Assembly (NCBI RefSeq): GCF_003014695.1
Contig: NZ_PYAS01000001.1
Span: forward strand, 678,738 to 742,737
Length of the DNA stretch: 64,000 nucleotides
Reading direction: 5' to 3'
Source: Dyadobacter jiangsuensis
Lineage (GTDB): Bacteria > Bacteroidota > Bacteroidia > Cytophagales > Spirosomataceae
The position numbers were made by a program, and so were the translations under genes. The notes under the pieces were generated by a model, which saw only the letters and a list, made by a program, of their open reading frames with translations, searched no databases and was not told the DNA's origin. This document shows positions 7,997 through 18,200 of the stretch, piece by piece. Numbering within the stretch: the stretch's first letter is position 1; each line of letters starts with the position of its first letter.

Positions 7997-8842
7997 ATGT
8001 TAAAAGTTACTAGTAATGCCCTTCAAACCGTACGCTTAGGCGGCGCGCCCGATGAAACCGTATCGATGTTCGGTCCGCTGACCGACCTGATCGGTACCTG
8101 GGTAGGCCGGAAGGGGTGGAACCTGGTGGCCGTTCCCAACCAGAAAGGCGGCTTCCTGCTCCTGGTGCAGCCTTACACCGAAACGCTGACGGTGACGCCG
8201 CTAAGCACGCCTACACCCAACCGCGGAACGCATATCGTGCAGCAGGTACCGACGCTGCTGTACAGCCTTTCGATCCACAGCAATATCGACGGCAGCTTGC
8301 TCCATGCCGAAAACGGAACGTGGCTGCTATTGCAGGATTGCCCGGATGAATTCAGCATCGCACGCCAGGCTTCGGTACCGCACGGAGACTCCTTGCTGGC
8401 GTTAGGCGGGTCGTCGGTGACGCCTGGTGCGCCCAACATCCCGGATATCAGCACATTGCCCATTACCGGGCTGGGCTCCAAGCCACTGGGTTATACCGAT
8501 CCTTACCTCACGCCGCTGGAAGGTTTCAACAAGGTGAACCCGAATGCTACCCTGCGCGACGCGATTGCCGGTCAGACGATTACCTCGACCACCACTATTT
8601 CGGTCAGCACAGCCAACAAGGGAGGTATTACCAACATTCCATTCATCGTTCAAAACGCCAACACGACGAGCTTCGAGGCTACTTTCTGGATTGAAACCGT
8701 GAAGAACCCGAACACGGGCGGCTCGTTCCTGCAACTGCAATATTCGCAGAACTCCATCATCGAATTTATCCCGCAGTTCCATGATCCGTCCAAGCTGATC
8801 GAGTGGCCGCACGTGAATATCAATACGCTGGTGAAACAATAA
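7997..8842 (+). CDS. Putative lipocalin/nitrobindin-like heme-barrel protein
   Basis: The 281-residue protein has no signal peptide. Its first half contains PLTDLIGTWVGRKGWNLVAVP (about residues 23-43), close to the GxWxGxG signature of nitrobindin/THAP4-type beta-barrels. It also has ETLTVTPL, NGTWLLLQD and SVPHGDSLLALG, which I recall from putative heme-binding barrel proteins. The second half (ITSTTTISVSTANKGGI to IEWPHVNINTLVK) looks like a beta-rich extension. Start at ATG 7997 is preferred; an in-frame upstream codon adds 15 unlikely residues. It lies 36 bp before an FAD oxidase and should be co-transcribed with it and with the amine oxidase after it. A role as partner or peroxide/heme sensor is speculation; a plain hypothetical label would be defensible. 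Confidence 0.5.
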   Translation: MLKVTSNALQTVRLGGAPDETVSMFGPLTDLIGTWVGRKGWNLVAVPNQKGGFLLLVQPYTETLTVTPLSTPTPNRGTHIVQQVPTLLYSLSIHSNIDGSLLHAENGTWLLLQDCPDEFSIARQASVPHGDSLLALGGSSVTPGAPNIPDISTLPITGLGSKPLGYTDPYLTPLEGFNKVNPNATLRDAIAGQTITSTTTISVSTANKGGITNIPFIVQNANTTSFEATFWIETVKNPNTGGSFLQLQYSQNSIIEFIPQFHDPSKLIEWPHVNINTLVKQ

Positions 8843-8878
8843 GCGATTCCTAAAACCTTCACAATAAGTAGAATATTC

Positions 8879-10075
8879 ATGGCGCAACCAGCAGATCATC
8901 ATTTTGATGTGATCGTGGTCGGGGGAGGGGCGATTGGCCTCTCCACCGGTTACCATCTGGGAAAAAGAAAGGCTAAAACACTGGTTCTGGAACAGTTCAA
9001 TTTCAAAAACCAGCTCGGTAGCTCGGCGGGCGTTTCGCGGCAATACCGCATTCCGTACCCCGAGGAATATATGGTGCAAATGGCGCTCGACGCGCAACCG
9101 TATTGGGATGAGCTACAAACCCTCACTCCCAAAACGCTGCTCGACAAGGTGGGCACGCTTTGGTTTGGCGACCCGGCGGTACATTCAACCGAGGGAAATA
9201 TCGCCGAGGCGGAGCAGGCGCTTAAAGCACTTAATGTGCCGTACACCAGCCTTACGGCAAAGGAAATTGAGGCACAATACCATTTCCGCAACCTGCCGGA
9301 GACCTACACGGGCCTTTTTCAGGCGGACGGCGCCAGCATCGATTTCCGTGCTACGATCGAAACCTTGTACCAGGCCTGCGAGCGTGACCCTTATACGATC
9401 TTACAAGACGAGTCTCCGGTGACGGCCATCGAACAGGACGGAAAACTGTTTACCGTGTCTACGCCGAAAGGGGTTTTTACGGGTGAAAAACTGGTGCTGG
9501 TGCCCGGCCCGTATATCGATGGCGTGATCAATCTGCTCGGCTTTACGATCGAGGCGACTTACTGGAATATGTCCTCGTGCTATTTCAAAAAGACCGATCC
9601 GAAGATTCAATACCCGACGTGGTTTGTGTTCCAGAACGCGATCGGCTCGAATGGGAACCAGTTTTATGGTTTTCCCGGCGTGGATTGGGACCACCCGGAA
9701 TACATCCGCGTGGCACCCGATTTTGTGATTGATCCGCTCGCGAGCCCCGAGCAGCGCACGCTCGTGCCCAACCCGCAGGAGCTCGCGTACACGGCGGCGT
9801 GGGTCCGCGACCACATGACGGGCCTCGATCCGACACCTTATTTCACATCCACATGCCTCATTGCGCTCAGCAAGATCCCGAACAAGGAGTTGCTCATCGA
9901 CTTTGCACCGCCTTATGTGCCCAATAGCCAGAATATCGTGGTGTATGCCACCGGCTGGGCGGCCAAGTTTACGCCGTTTTTGGGCAAAATACTGACAGAG
10001 CTGGCGCTTGATGGCCATTCGACGTTCGATATCTCGCCGTTCAAGCTGGGTTACAATTATTTCAAAGCCATTTAA
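8879..10075 (+). CDS. FAD-dependent oxidase, sarcosine/N-methyltryptophan oxidase type (DAO family)
   Basis: The 398-residue protein opens with the dinucleotide motif DVIVVGGGAIGLSTGYHLG (residues 10-28) and LVLEQF at the end of strand two. SSAGVSRQYRIPYPEEYM follows, as in monomeric sarcosine oxidase and SolA, where this loop lies near the flavin. The segment TSTCLIALSKIPNKELLID places Cys326 where covalent FAD attaches in this subfamily. The C-terminal ATGWAAKFTPFLGKI fits the family closing motif (G-KF-P-G). The reaction is expected to be oxidation of a secondary or N-methyl amino acid with O2, giving an imine and H2O2. It has no export signal. It is followed 10 bp later by a second flavoenzyme. 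Substrate unknown. Confidence 0.85.
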   Translation: MAQPADHHFDVIVVGGGAIGLSTGYHLGKRKAKTLVLEQFNFKNQLGSSAGVSRQYRIPYPEEYMVQMALDAQPYWDELQTLTPKTLLDKVGTLWFGDPAVHSTEGNIAEAEQALKALNVPYTSLTAKEIEAQYHFRNLPETYTGLFQADGASIDFRATIETLYQACERDPYTILQDESPVTAIEQDGKLFTVSTPKGVFTGEKLVLVPGPYIDGVINLLGFTIEATYWNMSSCYFKKTDPKIQYPTWFVFQNAIGSNGNQFYGFPGVDWDHPEYIRVAPDFVIDPLASPEQRTLVPNPQELAYTAAWVRDHMTGLDPTPYFTSTCLIALSKIPNKELLIDFAPPYVPNSQNIVVYATGWAAKFTPFLGKILTELALDGHSTFDISPFKLGYNYFKAI

Positions 10076-10085
10076 AACCATCAAC

Positions 10086-11846
10086 ATGAATAAAAACACA
10101 CCACTTAACAACGGGATGAAGCCCGGCTTACAGACGGAAGTCGCGATTATTGGTGCGGGAACATCAGGTTTGTACAGCGCCTTCCGTCTGACGGACGTGG
10201 GCAAATACACCGGCGACCAGGTACAGATCTTCGATATGAGTGAGCGGCTCGGTGGGCGGCTCGAATCGGTGATCCTGCCGGGAATGAACTTCTGGGGCGA
10301 ACTGGGCGGCATGCGCTACCTCACCTCGCAGGAGATCGTGACCACGCTCATCGAAGGTTACCCGCTGTCTGAAAAGGATTTGAGCAAACGCACGCCGGTG
10401 CTCAAAGACCATATGACGCCCGTTCCGTTCCCGATGGGCAATCCGGCTGACCTTCTTTTTTACCTACGCAAGCAGCATTTCAAACAGAATGCGTGGAATG
10501 TGGCGCAGGACAAAGGCGAGAAACTGGTAACCCGCTATTATCTCAACGACGACGACATTGGTTTCAGCTCCGACCAGCTTTTCAACAAAATCATTTACGA
10601 CGTACTCGTCGCGGATCCCTGGTATGTGAGCAATTTCCCAGGGTTGGCTACCAAGAAAGGGGAGTACGACTACGAATTCAAGCTTACCAGCGAGGACTGG
10701 GACAAAGTGAAGCCTAACCTTACCTACCATTTTGCAGGTTCACCGTATGACGGGCGGAAAGTAAACGACCTGGGCTTCTGGAACCTGATCAAGGACCAGG
10801 TTTCCGAGGAGGGTTACACCTTTGTGGCGAATGCCGGTGGTTATTATTCCAACACGATCAACTGGAATGCGGCGGAAGCATTTCCTTATATGGTAGGCGA
10901 TTTTTCGGCTGATGTGACTTACAAAACCATCGAGGAAGGTTACGACAGCATTGCCTACGCGCTGGCGAACCAATACATGGGAATTGAGGGGGCTTGTATC
11001 TGGTCGGAGAACAAGCTGCTGACCTTCTCGAAAGGCCACGACCAGCGCGAGCACTACCGCTACGAGCTGACGTTCCTGAACATCCCGAGTAACCAGATCT
11101 GGCATGCCTATGCCAATCATATTATATTAGGTATGCCGCGGAAGTCGCTCGAACTGCTCGATCAGCAGAACTTCTTCTTCAATTCCAATGAGAATACCGT
11201 ACTCGACCGTAATATCCGCTCGGTGATCATGGAGCCGGCATTCAAAATACTGATGGGCTTCCGGGAACCGTGGTGGAAGAAGCTGGGCATTGACTCCGGG
11301 CATTCTATCACCGACCTCCCGATGCGCCAGTGCTATTATTTCGGAACCGATCCGCGGAACAATAACTCGATGCTGCTAGGCAGCTACGGGGATATGGAAA
11401 CGGAGACGTTTTGGAAGGCGCTTTCGGATGATACCGTGCTTTTCAAAGTGAGTGCAGCGGAATCGGCTTCGCTCGTGGAATTGAAAGCGCTTGAAAGAGA
11501 GCAGGCTACGCAACTGATGGTGAACGAAATCATGAACCAGCTTCGCGAGCTGCATGGTGCGGAGGTAGAAATCCCCGAGCCATACGTGACCTACTTCCGC
11601 GACTGGTCCGACGACCCGTTTGGCGCCGGATACCACGCCTGGAAAGCCGGCGTCGCGGTTTGGAACGTCATGCCCTACATGCGCAAGCCTGATGACGGCG
11701 AGAACATTTACGTCGTAGGTGAGGCCTACTCCGATCAGCAGGGCTGGGTAGAAGGTGCATTCTGCGAGGCAGAGAAGATGCTGGAATCCCATTTCCACCT
11801 GACAAGGCCGACGTGGTTGAGTGATGGTTATTATATGGGGTGGTAG
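10086..11846 (+). CDS. Flavin-containing amine oxidase / L-amino-acid oxidase-like
   Basis: The 586-residue protein has the FAD motif VAIIGAGTSGLYSAFRL (about 19-35), an acidic QIFDMSERLGGRL, and the flavin-near GELGGMRYL typical of monoamine oxidases, L-amino-acid oxidases and tryptophan 2-monooxygenase. The C-terminal YVVGEAYSDQQGWVEGAFCEAEKML is the usual closing motif, with G-WVEGA contacting the flavin. I start at ATG 10086, since the longer in-frame version reads back into the preceding gene. There is no signal peptide. It should deaminate an amino acid with H2O2 production. Being last of three closely spaced genes and followed by a strong hairpin at 11889-11940, it belongs to one transcript with the DAO oxidase. 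A biosynthetic rather than catabolic role is possible. Confidence 0.82.
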   Translation: MNKNTPLNNGMKPGLQTEVAIIGAGTSGLYSAFRLTDVGKYTGDQVQIFDMSERLGGRLESVILPGMNFWGELGGMRYLTSQEIVTTLIEGYPLSEKDLSKRTPVLKDHMTPVPFPMGNPADLLFYLRKQHFKQNAWNVAQDKGEKLVTRYYLNDDDIGFSSDQLFNKIIYDVLVADPWYVSNFPGLATKKGEYDYEFKLTSEDWDKVKPNLTYHFAGSPYDGRKVNDLGFWNLIKDQVSEEGYTFVANAGGYYSNTINWNAAEAFPYMVGDFSADVTYKTIEEGYDSIAYALANQYMGIEGACIWSENKLLTFSKGHDQREHYRYELTFLNIPSNQIWHAYANHIILGMPRKSLELLDQQNFFFNSNENTVLDRNIRSVIMEPAFKILMGFREPWWKKLGIDSGHSITDLPMRQCYYFGTDPRNNNSMLLGSYGDMETETFWKALSDDTVLFKVSAAESASLVELKALEREQATQLMVNEIMNQLRELHGAEVEIPEPYVTYFRDWSDDPFGAGYHAWKAGVAVWNVMPYMRKPDDGENIYVVGEAYSDQQGWVEGAFCEAEKMLESHFHLTRPTWLSDGYYMGW

Positions 11847-11888
11847 GGATTGGGCAATCCAGACGGTAAACGCGCGGTTTGGCTATGC

Positions 11889-11940
11889 ACCAGAACGACA
11901 AAGGGCACCTCGTATCAGAGGTGCCCTTTGTCGTTCTGGT
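11889..11940 (+). terminator. Very long perfect hairpin terminator
   Basis: Arms of 23 bases (11889-11911 and 11918-11940) are exact reverse complements around a six-base GTATCA loop, followed by TTGATCTTAT. It lies 42 bp after the amine oxidase stop and before the convergent gene at 12043. It ends the flavoenzyme transcript and may also shield it from the opposite side, though the reverse orientation lacks a U-tract. Confidence 0.85.
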
Positions 11941-12042
11941 TTGATCTTATACCCGGAAGGGCTTAGATCACGATAATGTCTAGTTTCATATCAGATTGAG
12001 TTTTAATCTTAATGCCTTAAAAGTAATGTAATGATACGGTTT

Positions 12043-12606
12043 TCAATTTACAATTTCAAATGTGTTCCCAGACTTGAAAGTACCTTCCTTGATATCATGT
12101 TTTGAATATGTTCTTACAAATACGCTTCCTAAGCCGGTGAGTTCATGTTTACAGATTACTCTTAGTTCGACGATGTGATGTTCATTTTCGTTAAGTATAG
12201 TCAAAATGTCGTCGGTGGTTAGAAACCAAAGTGCATATTCGGATTTTTCGCCAATTCGGTATGGTGCTACATAGTTATAGTGATCTTTTACCAGCGCCAG
12301 CGGGGCAGTCCGATGATTCGTTTTCCCCTCCGGACCGGTCATAGGAATCTTTTGAGTGACTTCCACACGAAGGTCAAATGCCCTGAACAGCGATCTGTTG
12401 ATGATTTTGAAGCAATACCATTTGTTGGATCGACCGCCGTACGATTTGACATGTGTTGCAATCTGACGGCCTATTTTGATCCGGGGACGAAATAAAAACA
12501 GGAGCGCAAAAAGAAAGGAAAAGGAAGTAATGAAGCCCGAAAGGATATCGGCGATAAACGATTGGCAAAAGACTCTCTGCTCTAAAAAGATAAGTGCTTC
12601 GTTCAT
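12043..12606 (-). CDS. Hypothetical membrane-anchored protein, low GC
   Basis: I do not recognise this 187-residue protein. One strong hydrophobic segment lies near the N-terminus (FITSFSFLFALLFLFRPRIKIG, about residues 25-46), ending in a basic stretch that suggests a cytoplasmic C-terminal domain. The remainder (KWYCFKIINRSLFRAFDLRVEV, later VELRVICKHELTGLGSVFVRTY) looks like an Ig-like or C2-like beta-sandwich with alternating hydrophobics. Its base composition is clearly lower in GC than that of its neighbours, and codons such as TTA, ATA and AAT are common. That may mean recent acquisition or weak expression. It is flanked by unrelated transcription units. A true protein is likely, given the clean frame and topology. 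Confidence 0.65.
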   Translation of the reverse strand: MNEALIFLEQRVFCQSFIADILSGFITSFSFLFALLFLFRPRIKIGRQIATHVKSYGGRSNKWYCFKIINRSLFRAFDLRVEVTQKIPMTGPEGKTNHRTAPLALVKDHYNYVAPYRIGEKSEYALWFLTTDDILTILNENEHHIVELRVICKHELTGLGSVFVRTYSKHDIKEGTFKSGNTFEIVN

Positions 12607-12809
12607 AAGTCAGGTTGATGAAAGTTCTGAAAAGTGATAAATTAATCCGGGTAACAAGGTTTAGATATAAGGCTCGCTACGGAAGTTCTTATTCGGTCAT
12701 TTAGCCATCGGTGGGTATTAATGAGTTTTCGTCTTAGGTAGATATCAGCCGATCGATTGCTTTGTTACGTGTGATTTGTAAAGAATAGCAGAACATTTTC
12801 CCGCTCTTT

Positions 12810-15179
12810 ATGACCTTATTTAGAAGTCGTGTTGGTAGATTCCTTATTGCCAGCCTGATAACCGTCGTGTCGTACACGGTATTTACCGGCCCGTCGTTCG
12901 CCGCGGACATTTACATTGCACCGGATGGCAACGATCGAAACCCGGGATCACGGGAGAGGCCGCTTGCAACACTGGAAGCTGCTCGTAACAAAGTACGTGG
13001 AATGCGTGGGGCGGTTACCGTATTTCTGCGGAAGGGTACATATATGCTCTCCAAGCCATTGGTTTTCGGGCCGGAGGATTCCCGGAGTGATGGGCAGACG
13101 CTTACTTTCAAGTCGTACCCGGGTGAAAAAGTTACCATCAGCGGGGCGGCAGTAGTGGCGGTGAAATGGCAGGAATACAAAGGGAATGTGAAAAAAGCGG
13201 CGATTACTGGCGACTACATTTTCGATCAGCTTTTTATCGCAAAGAAAAAGCTGCATATGGCGCGCTACCCGAATTTCGACCCGGCGGCGAGCCATTTTGG
13301 CGGGTATTCAGCGGATGTGCTGTCTGCGGCCAAGATCAACTCCTGGAAGAAACCGGAGGGCGCTTTCATTCATGCAATGCACAAGCACGAATGGGGCGAT
13401 TACCATTACCGCGTGACGGGTAAAAGCACCGATACCACCCTGGCACTCGAAGGAGGCTACCAGAATAACCGCCAAATGGGCATGCATGATAAATACCGCT
13501 TCATCGAAAACGTGCTGGAAGAACTCGACGCACCCGACGAATGGTATTATGATGCCGGCTCGCGTACGCTTTATGCATACGCGCCGGATGCGCCCGTGGT
13601 GCTCACGCCGCAGATCAGGCACTTGTTCGAATTCCGCGGTTCGGCGGAAAAACCGGTGCGGAATATCCATATCGAAGGGCTCGAACTCACGCATACGCTT
13701 CGGACTTTCATGGAGACGCGGGAGCCGCTGCTCCGCAGCGACTGGGCTATTTACCGTGGAGGGGCGGTCATATTGGAGGGCACTGAAAACTGCGCCATCC
13801 GGAAATGCCATTTCAACGCAACAGGCGGTAATGGCGTCTTTTTCAGCAATTACAACCGGGGCGGTGAAGTGTCGGGCTGCCATTTCGACGAAACCGGCGC
13901 CAGCGCGGTTTGCTTTGTGGGCGATCCTGCCGCAGTACGTTCGCCGAGTTTTGAATACAACCAATCGGTGCCTTACGACCGGATGGACAAGACGCCCGGC
14001 CCGAAAACTACCAATTACCCGGCTCAATGCAGGGTTTACGACAACCTGATGCACGGCCTGGGGCGTGTGGAGAAGCAGATTGCGGGTGTGGAGATTTCGA
14101 TGAGTATGGATATTACCGTGAGCCATAACACGATTTATAACATCCCGCGTGCGGGCATTAATGTGAGCGAGGGCACGTGGGGCGGGCATGTGATCGAATT
14201 CAATGACGTATTTGATACCGTGCTCGAAACGGGTGATCACGGATCGTTCAACTCCTGGGGCCGCGACCGTTTCTGGCATCCGGTGCGCGAAAAGATGGAT
14301 AGCCTGGCGGCTGCGCATCCCGAGCTGATCCTGCTCGACGCCGGTAAGGCGATTATTATCCGCAATAACCGCTTTCGCTGCGATCACGGCTGGGATATCG
14401 ACCTCGATGACGGAAGTTCCAATTATCACATTTACAATAATTTATGCCTGAATGGCGGCTTGAAGCTGCGTGAAGGTTTCCAGCGGGTGGTGGAGAACAA
14501 TATTATGGTCAACAACTCCTTCCATCCGCATGTATGGTTTGCCCAAAGCGGGGATGTGTTCCGGAAAAACATCGTGACCAAGCCTTACGCGCCCATCCGT
14601 GTGAATGAATGGGGCAAGGAAGTGGATTACAACCTCTTCCCCGACGAGCAGGCATTGGAAAAGGCCCGTCAGAGTGGTACCGATGCCCATAGCCTGGCCG
14701 GTGATCCGATGTTTGAGGATGCTGCAAAAGGAGACTACCGGGTAAAACCAGGCAGCCCAGCATTGAAAATCGGGTTTGTGAATTTTCCAATGGACCAGTT
14801 CGGCGTCGTTTCGCCTGAGTTGAAAAGCCTGGCTGCGCACGTGCCATCGCCGGTGATTAAAAATGTCGCGGATGGCAAGACGGCATCCGAAACGGCATGG
14901 CTGGGCGGCAAGCTGCGGAACGTCAGCGGGCTGGGGGATCGCTCGGCATATGGGTTACCGGATGAAAAGGGCGTGGTGGTGGAAGCGGCACCGGAAAACA
15001 GCATTCTCGCCCGTGCAGGAATGAAGCCGGGAGATGTGATCCGCGTCCTGAACCACCGGGATATCGCCAATGTGACGGAGCTGATGGATGTTTTTCAGGA
15101 GATCAACTGGATGGGCGAAGGAGAGGTGGCATTTTTCAGGAACCAGGCTATGCAGAAGTTGAAGGTATCCTTTAAATAG
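12810..15179 (+). CDS. Right-handed parallel beta-helix protein with C-terminal PDZ domain
   Basis: The 789-residue exported protein has a signal peptide ending near FTGPSFAADIY. It then has the beta-helix entry motif IYIAPDGNDRNPGSRERPLA (about 33-52), PLATLEAARNKVR and a long series of helix rungs (GLELTHT, NCAIRKCHFNATGGNGV, EVSGCHFDETGASAV, VSHNTIYNIPRAGINVS, IIIRNNRFRCDHGWDID). This architecture occurs in GH141, GH120 and polysaccharide-lyase-like enzymes, so a glycoside hydrolase acting on a plant or microbial polysaccharide is plausible. Residues about 720-789 form a PDZ domain (NSILARAGMKPGDVIRVLNH), unusual on a carbohydrate enzyme. It lies 75 bp upstream of a hybrid sensor and SusCD genes. 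The enzyme activity is inferred, not shown. Confidence 0.85.
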   Translation: MTLFRSRVGRFLIASLITVVSYTVFTGPSFAADIYIAPDGNDRNPGSRERPLATLEAARNKVRGMRGAVTVFLRKGTYMLSKPLVFGPEDSRSDGQTLTFKSYPGEKVTISGAAVVAVKWQEYKGNVKKAAITGDYIFDQLFIAKKKLHMARYPNFDPAASHFGGYSADVLSAAKINSWKKPEGAFIHAMHKHEWGDYHYRVTGKSTDTTLALEGGYQNNRQMGMHDKYRFIENVLEELDAPDEWYYDAGSRTLYAYAPDAPVVLTPQIRHLFEFRGSAEKPVRNIHIEGLELTHTLRTFMETREPLLRSDWAIYRGGAVILEGTENCAIRKCHFNATGGNGVFFSNYNRGGEVSGCHFDETGASAVCFVGDPAAVRSPSFEYNQSVPYDRMDKTPGPKTTNYPAQCRVYDNLMHGLGRVEKQIAGVEISMSMDITVSHNTIYNIPRAGINVSEGTWGGHVIEFNDVFDTVLETGDHGSFNSWGRDRFWHPVREKMDSLAAAHPELILLDAGKAIIIRNNRFRCDHGWDIDLDDGSSNYHIYNNLCLNGGLKLREGFQRVVENNIMVNNSFHPHVWFAQSGDVFRKNIVTKPYAPIRVNEWGKEVDYNLFPDEQALEKARQSGTDAHSLAGDPMFEDAAKGDYRVKPGSPALKIGFVNFPMDQFGVVSPELKSLAAHVPSPVIKNVADGKTASETAWLGGKLRNVSGLGDRSAYGLPDEKGVVVEAAPENSILARAGMKPGDVIRVLNHRDIANVTELMDVFQEINWMGEGEVAFFRNQAMQKLKVSFK

Positions 15180-15254
15180 TCGCCGCCGATTCTGCTATAT
15201 TTGAAGTTCCGCCTGTGAAAAACGGGACGGTAATGGACCTCTTCGTTCGGAAAT

Positions 15255-18200
15255 ATGTCAGAAAAGCGGGTTATGCGGGTGATGAAACGCATATTTTCAA
15301 ATCTACTAACACTTTGCCTGTGCTGCGCGACCCTGGCAGGGTATGCTGTGGACAATGCCGCGGGGCGGGTGCTGCGCTACTCGATCCGCGAAGGGTTGTC
15401 GTTTGGCGTGGTGAACAGCATTGCCCAGGATAAGGACGGCCTGATGTGGTTCGCAACGGGCGACGGCGTGAGCCGGTTTGACGGTACCGCGTTCAAAAAT
15501 TTCAAATACGACCGTAACGACCCGCATAGTTTACCGGGGAATTATGTCAAATCCATCGTTCGGGATAAAAATGGCACGATCTGGGTTTCCTCCCGCGATG
15601 GGATCGCCGAATTTGTGCCGGCCAGCCAACATTTTAACCGGTACAAGCCATTTCAAAATAAAAGTGGTGTCGGAAACGATGTGAGCGACATCAGCCAGGG
15701 ACAGGGCGACCGCCTCTGGCTTGCCCTGAATGGCTCCGGTTTTGCGTCATTCAACACCAAAACCCACCAATTTACACCCCATAACCAGCAAACGCTGCCC
15801 GGGCTTTTTACGAATGCGATCCTGAATGTGTTTGAGGATTCGCAGGGAATGCTCTGGCTCGGCTCGCGCGATAGCGGGATCGAGGTTTGGAAATACGACG
15901 CTACCGGTAAATTGGTGAAGGCTGGGATGGACACGGGCAACGTGCCGGAGTCGCGCATCAATGCCATTTACGAAGACCATCTACGGAATGTGTGGATCGC
16001 ATCCTCCCGGGGACTGATCCTCTTCAAAAGGGCCGAAAACCGGTTTTATGATTTGCATATCAATACATTCCATCACAGCGACATCTACCTTTCGCTCATT
16101 GAAGACCGGCAGCAGAACTTGCTGATCGGTGTGCAGGATGGCGGGGTCTACCGCCTCGCATTGTCACAAATGGCGGTACGCCCGCCCGACGCGCTCGTTT
16201 TTGAGCAAGTGCGCGACAAGGACAATAAGGGCATTACGCAGCGCTCCGTGCAATCGCTTTACATCGATAAGGACCGCAATGTGTGGCTCGGCACCTACGG
16301 CGAGGGCACGTACCTGATCAGCGCCATCCCCGAAAAATTCAGGAAGTTTGAACAGAAAACCATTGATTCCCGCGCCGAAAGCTATTTGCGTTACTATGGA
16401 ATGTGCGCTGACAAGGACGGTAATCTCTGGATCGGTACGGATGGAGACGGTATTTATAAAACAACCGCGTCCGGCGAAGCATTGAAGCATTATGCTCCTT
16501 CCGCCCAGCCCGGTCGGTTGCCTGACGGGGCCGTTATTGCCGCGCACCGCGACCGTCAGGACCGGTTATGGTTTGGGACCTATTCCAAAGGGCTGGTCAG
16601 GTACGATCCCGCCACGGACGGCTTCAAGCGCTACGCGGCGGATCCGTCGGACCCGCATTCGTTGGGTAAAAACGATGTGCGGGTGATTTACCAGGACCGG
16701 CGCAGGAATATCTGGGTAGGAACGAACGGCGGCGGACTGAGCCTGCTCGATGAGCGGACGGGCAAGTTCCGCAATTTCATCCCATCCAACAGTTCGATCA
16801 ATGCGAATGACGTCCGGGCCATTACGGAGGATCAATATGGTAACCTCTGGATCGGTACTTACGGTGGCGGGCTCAATTACCTCAATACCCGCACCATGCA
16901 GTTTGTTCCATGGTTTAATGCGGCCGGTAAAGAACCCTATTTGTCGAACAGGATTGTTTTCTCCTTATATATGGATAGCCTCGACCGCCTGTGGATCGGA
17001 TCGGAGGGAAACGGGCTGCTATTGTTCGATACAAGGGCGAAAAAAGTACGTTTTTTTGATGAAAAGCGTGGTCTGGCCAGCAATGTGATCAACGCGATCC
17101 AGCCTGAGAGCCAGGATAAAATATGGATAAGCACCAATAAAGGATTGTCACGGATCGACGCAAAAACGGGTTCGATCGAGAATTTTGATACCAGTCACGG
17201 ACTGCAAGGCGGGCAGTTCAATCCGGGATCCGCATTATTGAATGCTGAAAGCGGCCTCATGAGCTTCGGCGGGACAGAGGGCTGGAACCTCTTCGACCCG
17301 AAACAGGTGCGGGCGTCGCGCTACCAGCCGAAGGTGATGATCAGCGGCATCAGGATATTTGGTAAGGACAAGGAAAATGAAGTGATATCGCTGTTTGAAT
17401 ACCTCGGTAAGCAGCGGCGGTTTTCGATCAAACCCGACCAGCCCGTTTTTTCGATCGACTACACGGCATTGAACTACGCATACCCGGAGCTTACGCGCTA
17501 CGCGTATATGCTCGAAGGACTCGACAAGGACTGGAACTACGTGGAAAATGAGCGCTCGGCGACATACCGTTACCTGCCGTCGGGGAACTATGAATTTAAG
17601 GTGAAGGTAGCCAATCAGGACGGCATTTGGTTTGAAGACCATGCTTCGCTGCCGATCCGCGTTATGCCGCCGTGGTACCAGAGCTGGTGGGCCTATTTGC
17701 TCTACATCCTGACGATCGGGCTCGTGCTGTACTACTACCAGCAATACAAACTGGGGCAGGAAAAAATGAAGTATGAGGTGCAGCTCGCACACATGGAGAC
17801 GCGTCAGCAAATGGAGCTCAATGAGAAGAAGCTGTCCTTTTTCACGAACGTGTCGCACGAGTTCCGGACACCGCTTACATTGATTATCAATCCAATACGG
17901 GAGATGATGCAAGGCGCCAACGAGACGTTGGCTGCATCGGGGGGCACCGTCGGGACGACGGCCCCAAGTGTTTCGTCGGCGACTACCACCAACATGCACA
18001 TCATTTACCGCAATGCCAAGCGCCTGCTCAGCCTCGTCGACCAGCTGCTGCTCTTCCGTAAGGCAGACCAGCAGACCGACCAGCTCAAACCGGCCGCGCA
18101 TAACTTCCAGCAACTGGTTACCGAGGTATTCCAATGCTTTCTGCACCAGGCGGAACAAAAGCACATTCACTACGAGCTGACATTACCTGAAACCGAACTG

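Noticed and set aside
13308-14429. 373-codon minus-strand frame opposite the beta-helix protein
   Set aside because: The composition (His/Arg/Val-rich) and lack of motifs indicate an antisense shadow.
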